Part shown: positions 1 through 5,207 of the stretch, piece after piece | Numbering within the stretch: the first letter of the stretch is position 1 | Layout: every line of letters begins with the position of its first letter | Origin: an uncultured Clostridia bacterium | GTDB lineage: Bacteria > Bacillota > Clostridia > Oscillospirales > CAG-272 | Reading direction: 5' to 3' | DNA: 13,570 nt | NCBI GenBank assembly: GCA_945949385.1 | Contig: CAMFEL010000046.1 | Coordinates: 1 to 13,570 of the forward strand | The notes under the pieces: model-generated | The model's database searches: none | Told to the model about the DNA's origin: nothing | Seen by the model: only the letters and a program-made list of their open reading frames with translations | Position numbers and translations under genes: made by a program

Positions 1-21
1 TCATAGCTAAAGCTTTTTGGA

Positions 22-42
22 ACTACCAGCACAGCTGGTAGT
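22..42. repeat. Perfect 9-bp inverted repeat at the left edge
   Basis: Arms at 22-30 and 34-42 are exact reverse complements around a three-base ACA loop. No T-run follows on either strand, so it is not a typical intrinsic terminator. It sits outside the GH3 gene's own terminator. It may belong to the neighbouring locus or to a small palindromic repeat or mobile-element end, but the window is cut here and this cannot be decided. Confidence 0.6.
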
Positions 43-56
43 ATTCGTTACACAAC

Positions 57-101
57 AAAAAAGCAGGGCTGCAACTGACAATGTGTCAGTTACGGCCCTG
101 C
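57..101 (-). terminator. Rho-independent terminator of the GH3 gene
   Basis: Read on the minus strand, a long stem (63-80 against 84-101) is interrupted by one C-A mismatch, closes on a three-base loop, and is followed by six T residues (complement of 57-62). It lies 20 bases past the GH3 stop codon, the position expected for the end of that transcript. Confidence 0.9.
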
Positions 102-120
102 CGTATTATTGCGAAAACAG

Positions 121-2271
121 CTATATGACCCGAAGCTCCGCTTTCAGGTCGGCATAGCAGGAGTTTCCCACATATACTTCAAATTTGCCTTTTTCCACAT
201 CAAAGCTCTTGTCGCCTTTGTAAAATCCAAGCTCCTTAAACCCAAGCTCAAATTCCACCGTCTTTGCGTCTCCCGCTTCGACCCACACCTTTTCGGCGCC
301 CTTAAGCTCTCTTATGGGTCTTGTCATTGAAGCCACCCTGTCCCTGATGTAAAGCTGAACGACTTCCCATCCGTCGCGCTCCGAAATGTTTCGAAGCTTT
401 GCGGACACCTTTATTTTTCCGCCGTCTTTCAGCTTCTCGTAAGGAATGCTGTCCTGCGAGAGACTGATGTCGGAGATCTCAAACCTTGAATAGCTGAGTC
501 CGAAGCCGAAAGGGTACATTGGGGTGCAGTCACAGTCAAGATAATTCTGCTCATGCTCCCTCTCGCCGTAGTAGCCGTTTACGAACCTGCCGCTGGAGGA
601 AACATTGTAATATATAGGCACCTGTCCCGTTTTTCTCGGCAGAGTGACCGGAAGCTTTGCACTGGGATTTACATCTCCGAACAGGATATCCGCCACGGCG
701 CCGCCCGCCGCAGTTCCGCCGTGCCATGCGTATAAAATGGCGTCGCAATACGGCTCCAGCTCCTCCGTCGCACGCGGTCTGCCGAAGCACATGACCGCAA
801 CCACGGGGATGCCCCGCTCTTTTGCTTTTTTTGCAAGCAAAATGTCGGAATCCGATATTTCCAGAGTTGTAAGAGAGGCAGCCTCGCCTGTGACGTATCG
901 GCTTTCCCCGATACAAAGCACCGCCGCATCCGACCATTGCAGATGCATAAGCTGCTCATCCGAAAGATCTGTGCCGCAGCCGTTGACGGCGCCGCCTTCT
1001 TCAATTTTGCTTTTTATTCCTTCGGCTATGGAAATCACATGATTGGGATTGCCGTCAAGGCACCACATTCCAAGCAGAGTTGCTTTTTCGTTTGCCATTG
1101 ACCCGAGCAGCGCCAAACGGGAATTCTTTTTCAGCGGAAGCACTCCGTTGTTTTTTAACAGTACCATACAGGAAGCGGACAGCGCTCTTGCACGGGACAT
1201 ATGAGCCGCTCTGTCCTGCCTGTACACGGGCACATACGGGTGCTCAAACAAACCGAGCCTGAATTTCACTCTGAGGACTCTGCGCACCGCTTCGTCCAAA
1301 GCTTCTTCCGAGACCCGTCCCTCCGTTACAAGCGCTTCAAGACGGTCAATGTAGCACCTGTCGGACATATCCATATCAACGCCTGCATTAAGGGATAGAG
1401 CCGCCGCCTGCGCTTCGTCTTCGGCAACGCCCTGATTTACAAGCTGCTGAACGGAAAACCAGTCGCTTACAACAAAGCCGTCAAAACCCAGCTCCTGCTT
1501 CAGCACCTCCGTCAGCAGGTATCTGCTGGAGCCGGTTGGCTGTCCGCCTATTTCGTTAAAGGAGTTCATAACAGTCAGGACTCCGCTGTCCACCGCAGAT
1601 CTGAAGGCGGGAAGATAAAAATTGCGCAGGGTATAGTCTGTTATTTCCGTCTTGTGATAGTCCCTGCCGCCCTCCGCCGCGCCGTAGCCTATGTAATGCT
1701 TTGCGCAGGCGGCAACGGACTGCTCCGACGAGGGATCGTCTCCCTGAAGACCCTTGACAACAGCCTCCGCCAGCTTCTCTCCCACATACGGATCTTCTCC
1801 CGGACCTTCGATGATTCTGCCCCACCTGGGGTCTCTGGCAAGATCCAGCATAGGGGTAAACGCCCATTGAATACCGTCCCGCGCAGCTTCTCTTGCCACA
1901 TCGGAGTAGCATTCTCTCACGGCGTCGAAATCAAAGGAGGCAGCAAGGGCGATAGGTATGGGCAGCACGGTATAATGCCCGTGAATAACATCCCTGCCGC
2001 AGATAAGGGGAATACCGAGGCGGCTTTCCTCCGCTGCTATGCGGTGCATTTTGTTAATAAGTGCCTCGTCAGCGGAAACGCTGTCCTCGCTGTACGCGTG
2101 CGCCGTATTTGACATTATAAAAGCGCCTATTTCCCCGCGCCTGAGCATTTCAAAAACAGCTTCGTCCTCGCCGGAGGGGCTGGGCACCATATTAAGCTGC
2201 CCTATTTTTTCTCTGAGCGTCATTTGCGAAATAAGCCGCTCGATTTTTTCTTCCGTAATTCTGTCTTTCAT
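121..2271 (-). CDS. Glycoside hydrolase family 3 beta-glucosidase (BglX-like)
   Basis: A 716-residue GH3 enzyme predicted to remove terminal beta-linked sugars from oligosaccharides or glucosides. The N-terminal TIM barrel carries KHYIGYG (about 191-197) with RD at 203-204, and the nucleophile Asp270 in the GFVVSDW motif. The second domain (about 365-590) includes a GEAAS segment at 462-466 that aligns with the BglX acid/base region, making Glu463 the candidate acid/base. The last ~115 residues look like the fibronectin III-like domain usual in bacterial GH3. There is no signal peptide, so the enzyme is probably cytoplasmic and acts on imported sugars, yet no transporter is adjacent. ATG start with a weak AGG eight bases upstream. 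Length is normal for the family and the frame is intact. The exact substrate cannot be read from sequence. Confidence 0.95.
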   Translation of the reverse strand: MKDRITEEKIERLISQMTLREKIGQLNMVPSPSGEDEAVFEMLRRGEIGAFIMSNTAHAYSEDSVSADEALINKMHRIAAEESRLGIPLICGRDVIHGHYTVLPIPIALAASFDFDAVRECYSDVAREAARDGIQWAFTPMLDLARDPRWGRIIEGPGEDPYVGEKLAEAVVKGLQGDDPSSEQSVAACAKHYIGYGAAEGGRDYHKTEITDYTLRNFYLPAFRSAVDSGVLTVMNSFNEIGGQPTGSSRYLLTEVLKQELGFDGFVVSDWFSVQQLVNQGVAEDEAQAAALSLNAGVDMDMSDRCYIDRLEALVTEGRVSEEALDEAVRRVLRVKFRLGLFEHPYVPVYRQDRAAHMSRARALSASCMVLLKNNGVLPLKKNSRLALLGSMANEKATLLGMWCLDGNPNHVISIAEGIKSKIEEGGAVNGCGTDLSDEQLMHLQWSDAAVLCIGESRYVTGEAASLTTLEISDSDILLAKKAKERGIPVVAVMCFGRPRATEELEPYCDAILYAWHGGTAAGGAVADILFGDVNPSAKLPVTLPRKTGQVPIYYNVSSSGRFVNGYYGEREHEQNYLDCDCTPMYPFGFGLSYSRFEISDISLSQDSIPYEKLKDGGKIKVSAKLRNISERDGWEVVQLYIRDRVASMTRPIRELKGAEKVWVEAGDAKTVEFELGFKELGFYKGDKSFDVEKGKFEVYVGNSCYADLKAELRVI

Positions 2272-2312
2272 TTTTTCAGCCTGCCCAAAATTTATAGAGT
2301 GGGAATAAAGTT

Positions 2313-2346
2313 ATTATAGGTTACCACAGAGACGGCGGGAAGTCAA
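2313..2346 (-). promoter_or_regulatory. Possible promoter for the GH3 gene
   Basis: A perfect TATAAT (complement of 2313-2318) lies 41 bases ahead of the start codon. The best -35-like hexamer, TTGACT (complement of 2341-2346), is 22 bases away, longer than the ideal 17. A TAACCT alternative at 17 bases is weaker. No clear terminator separates this gene from the phosphatidyltransferase gene upstream, so read-through transcription is also possible. Confidence 0.4.
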
Positions 2347-2402
2347 GCATATAAAAGCATATATCAAATAAGTTTGAAATCCAAAATTCTTTTTCCGCAC
2401 CT

Positions 2403-2984
2403 TTACACACACTTGTGGTTTTCCTTTTGAAAGACGGTTTTTATATCGGCGCAGTATTTCTCACGGCAGAGGTAAATTGCCAGTTCTTCCGACGACGCAG
2501 CACACCCCAAAGCGCATATTATCCAGCCGTATACAACGCCCGTTGAAAACACGAGAATATAGGGCAGCAGAAAAACAGCCGCACCGGTCAGCTTGTTCAT
2601 ATAGGTATGCAGGGAAGCAAACCGACGGTACTTGACCGCTGCCGTGCAATACGCAGCCAGCCGCAAAAGAAGAGCGCCTGCAGCAACATACCATATTTCT
2701 CCCGGCATCGCCTGCCGTAAAATCGGAACCAGCCGAATCAGCACGGCGCCGTAAAATATCAAGTCGGCAATACTGTCAAGCCTTGCGCCGAAATCGCTGA
2801 CGGTACCGGCTCTTCGGGCGAGCCATCCGTCCAGCGCATCCGTCACCCCTGCCAGGGTATAAACAGCCAAAAAAGCGGGTGATATGGGGGTAAGAAACAC
2901 CAATATAGCAGAGGCAGCTATCCGTACCGATGTTACGGTGTCCGCCATGTTCCATTTGTGGGCTTTGCTTATGTCCCGTCGCAC
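2403..2984 (-). CDS. CDP-alcohol phosphatidyltransferase family membrane protein
   Basis: A 193-residue integral membrane enzyme that should transfer a phosphatidyl group from CDP-diacylglycerol to an alcohol acceptor, as PgsA-type enzymes do in phospholipid synthesis. The complete CDP-alcohol phosphotransferase signature DxxDGxxARx8GxxxDxxxD is present: Asp49, Asp52, Gly53, Ala56-Arg57, Gly66, Asp70, Asp74. Several hydrophobic segments follow (about 75-92, 97-115, 133-150, 151-165). The GTG start at 2982-2984 is chosen because AGAGGA lies eight bases upstream; the internal ATG at residue 13 has no comparable site. It is the last gene of the TetR-led operon, 88 bases after the PF06541 gene. 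The acceptor (glycerol phosphate, inositol phosphate, serine or other) cannot be told from sequence, so no symbol is given. Confidence 0.9.
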   Translation of the reverse strand: MRRDISKAHKWNMADTVTSVRIAASAILVFLTPISPAFLAVYTLAGVTDALDGWLARRAGTVSDFGARLDSIADLIFYGAVLIRLVPILRQAMPGEIWYVAAGALLLRLAAYCTAAVKYRRFASLHTYMNKLTGAAVFLLPYILVFSTGVVYGWIICALGCAASSEELAIYLCREKYCADIKTVFQKENHKCV

Positions 2985-3010
2985 AGGCTGTGTCCTCTCT
3001 CTGTAATTGC

Positions 3011-3062
3011 TTTCATTGATTCATTTCTCCCTGATTATCATTTTCATTGAAATTTTCATTGA
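3011..3062 (-). repeat. Triple TTTCATTGA short direct repeat
   Basis: The nonamer TTTCATTGA occurs at 3011-3019, 3042-3050 and 3054-3062 in the 88-base gap between two genes of the TetR operon. On the coding strand it reads TCAATGAAA. Function is unknown; it may be remnant sequence or simple slippage products. Confidence 0.5.
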
Positions 3063-3072
3063 AGCATTCCGC

Positions 3073-3636
3073 CTAATATGTAATCGGAGTTCGGAACAAC
3101 GCACTTAAAAGGCAGTCTGACAGAAACAGAATGAACAGAGACAGACAAGCGATATGAACAAGATTCCGGTTTGCTTTTTTCACTGTACGTTCCGCTGCCG
3201 GCTCTATTAGGTAGTGGAACACCATTCCCATAACGGCAAAGCTCAGCACGCTGCGCAGGCAGATGATCCCGCCGATATTCAGAAACATACCGCGGTAGTC
3301 CCACAGCCGCATTCCGAAAAAACGGATCCCCGCAAAGCCGATGATGTACTCGACAACACCGGTGATTGCAGCGCAGAGGAAGAACAGCAGAACAGGATAT
3401 TTTTTCAGCGGCTTCATGGCATAGATGCCCAAAGCGCCGACACCGTAAATGGGAAGCCACGGGCCGTACAGAATCCCACGGTTTCGAAGCATTCCTTCTG
3501 TTATCCAGTAGAAGATCTCCTCATATATCCAGCCGACAAAACAACCGGTGAGAAAAATCAGAAACAGATAGCACAGCCTGTCTGTGTTCACCTTTCTCCA
3601 AGCGGAAATTTCAGCGCTTTTTTCGACACTTTTCAT
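3073..3636 (-). CDS. PF06541 (putative ABC-transporter type IV / CmpB-like) membrane protein
   Basis: A 187-residue polytopic membrane protein. It carries the hallmark stretch of this Clostridia family, a GWIYE motif followed by RNRGILYGPWLPIYG, and the later LWDYRGMFLNIGGIICL motif, with about five hydrophobic segments. The family is annotated as a putative ABC transporter permease, but no ATPase is nearby and its biochemical role is not established. Start choice: the frame is open to a TTG at 3654 and an ATG at 3648, but the only Shine-Dalgarno match (GGAG, 3649-3652) overlaps or abuts those and stands 12 bases before the ATG at 3636, which I prefer; the longer forms add 4 or 6 residues. 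It lies 42 bases after the flavoprotein gene, in the same operon as a phosphatidyltransferase, which suggests a membrane-related task. Confidence 0.85.
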   Translation of the reverse strand: MKSVEKSAEISAWRKVNTDRLCYLFLIFLTGCFVGWIYEEIFYWITEGMLRNRGILYGPWLPIYGVGALGIYAMKPLKKYPVLLFFLCAAITGVVEYIIGFAGIRFFGMRLWDYRGMFLNIGGIICLRSVLSFAVMGMVFHYLIEPAAERTVKKANRNLVHIACLSLFILFLSDCLLSALFRTPITY

Positions 3637-3678
3637 TTTTTGTTTCATCTCCAAGCAAACTATATTCTGCGCAAAGCC

Positions 3679-4395
3679 TCATTCCCGAACCCACGGTCTG
3701 CCCCGGCCGTGCCAGCCTTTTTCTTCCCAGTAGCCGTAATCCGGCTCCATGGGCGGAAAGTGCTTGTGTGCAAAACGCATGAGGTAAAACCACTTTTTCG
3801 CACGCCTGTTCATATTGCACTTGCCCGCATTCCTGCATACCGCGGCCGACAGGCTGTCGGTTTTCTTATGTATTTTCTTCAGGATCCTCTCCGGTATCTC
3901 ATCGGGACTCAGGGCCTGTATACCCACACCGTATTTATAAACCTTTGCGACTCCCCACATTTCCATACTGTCGGCCATATCCTTTACGGTACTTTTCATA
4001 CCGCCGCCCGCCGCTGTGGAAATTACAACCGCCTGCTTTTTGCACATTTCCTCCCTGGGTCTGTGAACTATCCACCATGTGCCGAAATGGTCAAGCAGGC
4101 TCATCATTTGCCCTGTGGCGTGATATACATACACAGGGCTTTCGAAAATCAGCAGGTCTGCATCGAGGATCGCCTCTGCCACAGGCTCAAGCTTTTTATA
4201 ATGCGGACACTTTGTCAAATCATTCTTAAAGCAGGAATAACACCCTCTGCAAGGCTCGTCAAAGGCTTCGGGCAGGAAATATTCATTTATTTCCTCTTTT
4301 CCCTGTGTTCTATCCTTAACCTTACGGGCAAGCTCCTGCGCAATCATACAGGTGTTGCCCCGGTGATTCTGTCCGTGTATAATCAAGATTTTCAT
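3679..4395 (-). CDS. Flavodoxin-fold NAD(P)H reductase / iron-sulfur flavoprotein-like
   Basis: A 238-residue protein of the NADPH-dependent FMN reductase / flavodoxin-fold group. The start MKILIIHGQNHRGNTCMIA fits the first beta strand and FMN-phosphate loop. Cys49, Cys52, Cys55 and Cys63 form a CX2CX2CX7C motif. Compact CX2CX2CX4-7C motifs bind a [4Fe-4S] cluster in Isf-type iron-sulfur flavoproteins, so an FMN plus Fe-S electron-transfer protein is likely. The SPVYVYHATGQMMSLLDHFG region (about 90-110) matches the family's second flavin-binding segment. The basic, aromatic C-terminal ~50 residues are not recognised. The ATG overlaps the TetR stop codon as ATGA, with AAGGAG 11 bases upstream inside the tetR reading frame, implying translational coupling. 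The redox partner is unknown. Confidence 0.88.
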   Translation of the reverse strand: MKILIIHGQNHRGNTCMIAQELARKVKDRTQGKEEINEYFLPEAFDEPCRGCYSCFKNDLTKCPHYKKLEPVAEAILDADLLIFESPVYVYHATGQMMSLLDHFGTWWIVHRPREEMCKKQAVVISTAAGGGMKSTVKDMADSMEMWGVAKVYKYGVGIQALSPDEIPERILKKIHKKTDSLSAAVCRNAGKCNMNRRAKKWFYLMRFAHKHFPPMEPDYGYWEEKGWHGRGRPWVRE

Positions 4396-4979
4396 TTTTC
4401 GCTGTGCTCCTTTATAAACTGACTTATATGAGCTTCGATCTTTTTCATAATTTCCGCTTCTTTGTCCGGCTCGCGGTCGCAATGATGAATCAGCACCGTA
4501 ACCGGCGCAGTATACTGAATAGCCAGCAATTGGCAATCGGCAGATTTCAAAAGACCTTTTTCAGTCATTCCCGCAAATATTTTTGTGTAGCGCGCTTCAA
4601 TATCCGTAAGAAAATGCTTTGTGGCAAGAGCGGACATTCTTTCGTTTCTGTATTGCTCCACGGTCAGCAGCCTGCGGACGCGCCTGACCGTTTTGTCGTG
4701 CAGTGTGAAATCAATCTGTCTCAGAGAAAGCTCTCTGAGTTCCTCCCAACCGTTTGGGATACGGGTACCAAAAGCAGCTCCGATATGCTCGCAGTAATAC
4801 TGCTCCACATAATCTATCATGGCGTTCCATAGCGCTTCCTTGCTTTCAAAATGTTTGTAAAGCGCCGGCTTTGTGATACCGAGGGAGGCGGATATATCGC
4901 GGAGCAGGGCACCTTCATAGCCTTTCTGCGAAAAAACGGTCAAGGCGGCATTCAGTATTTTGCCCTTATTTGTTTTCAT
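4392..4979 (-). CDS. TetR/AcrR family transcriptional regulator
   Basis: A 195-residue TetR-family repressor. The N-terminal helix-turn-helix domain is clear (about residues 8-52): LLRDISASLGITKPALYKHFESKEAL is the recognition-helix region in broken form (LLRDISASLG, ITKPALYKHF). The C-terminal ligand-binding half is divergent, as usual, so the inducer cannot be predicted. Start choice: ATG at 4977-4979 with GAGG eight bases upstream; an in-frame TTG at 5000 lies inside the operator and is rejected. It is first in an operon with the flavoprotein, PF06541 protein and phosphatidyltransferase. A 24-bp palindrome directly downstream of the -10 box suggests that it represses its own operon until an effector binds. 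Confidence 0.93.
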   Translation of the reverse strand: MKTNKGKILNAALTVFSQKGYEGALLRDISASLGITKPALYKHFESKEALWNAMIDYVEQYYCEHIGAAFGTRIPNGWEELRELSLRQIDFTLHDKTVRRVRRLLTVEQYRNERMSALATKHFLTDIEARYTKIFAGMTEKGLLKSADCQLLAIQYTAPVTVLIHHCDREPDKEAEIMKKIEAHISQFIKEHSEK

Positions 4980-4998
4980 TCGGTCTGCCTCGCAATTC

Positions 4999-5022
4999 AA
5001 AAGTTACTCACAAGTCACTTTT
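4999..5022. promoter_or_regulatory. Probable TetR operator (24-bp palindrome)
   Basis: Ten-base arms at 4999-5008 and 5013-5022 are reverse complements with one mismatch around a CACA centre. The palindrome abuts the -10 box and should cover the transcription start, ideal for steric repression. It is 20 bases from the regulator's start codon. Binding by this TetR protein is inferred from position and symmetry. Confidence 0.75.
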
Positions 5023-5051
5023 ATTATAGTTGCTCCGGGATAACTTGTCAA
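5023..5051 (-). promoter_or_regulatory. Consensus sigma-A promoter of the tetR operon
   Basis: On the minus strand, a perfect -35 TTGACA (complement of 5046-5051) and a perfect -10 TATAAT (complement of 5023-5028) are separated by exactly 17 bases. The sequence just upstream (5052-5092) is AT-rich and could act as an UP element. Such a strong promoter is consistent with one held off by a repressor. Confidence 0.88.
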
Positions 5052-5069
5052 GCGAATCAAAAATATAAA

Positions 5070-5088
5070 TTAAAATAATTTATTTTAA
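5070..5088. repeat. 19-bp AT-only palindrome upstream of the tetR promoter
   Basis: Nine-base arms (5070-5078 and 5080-5088) are exact reverse complements around a single T. It lies about 20 bases upstream of the tetR -35 box, between that promoter and the infB terminator. It could be an UP element, a site for a second DNA-binding protein, or chance in AT-rich DNA. Confidence 0.5.
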
Positions 5089-5123
5089 TATAGCCGTATC
5101 CGAACGGCGGCTTAACAAAAGGA

Positions 5124-5157
5124 AAACGGTGCAGCCCCTTACGGGGTTGCACCGTTT
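5124..5157 (-). terminator. Intrinsic terminator of the rimP-infB operon
   Basis: A 15-bp stem (5124-5138 with 5143-5157, one G-T wobble) closes on a four-base loop. On the minus strand it is followed by TTTTCCTTTT. It lies 51 bases past the infB stop. A smaller stem (5172-5177 with 5196-5201) lies between the stop and the terminator. The result is that infB is the last gene of its operon. Confidence 0.88.
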
Positions 5158-5207
5158 ATTCGTTATGTCTTACGGGGCGTACCTTTTAAGAAAGTCCCCG
5201 TGCGGCG

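Noticed and set aside
1654..2112. 152-codon plus-strand open frame within the GH3 gene
   Set aside because: It is antisense to conserved GH3 catalytic motifs and shows no family features.
3214..4422. 402-codon plus-strand open frame
   Set aside because: It lies opposite the PF06541 and flavoprotein genes, whose motifs are clear; its own protein is rich in His, Cys and Phe and has no recognisable domain.
4396..4536. 47-residue N-terminal extension of the flavoprotein
   Set aside because: It overlaps the tetR gene in another frame; the ATG at 4395 has AAGGAG and begins the flavodoxin fold exactly.
5172..5201. Second stem between infB and its terminator as another terminator
   Set aside because: Six-base stem with a long loop and no T-run on either strand.
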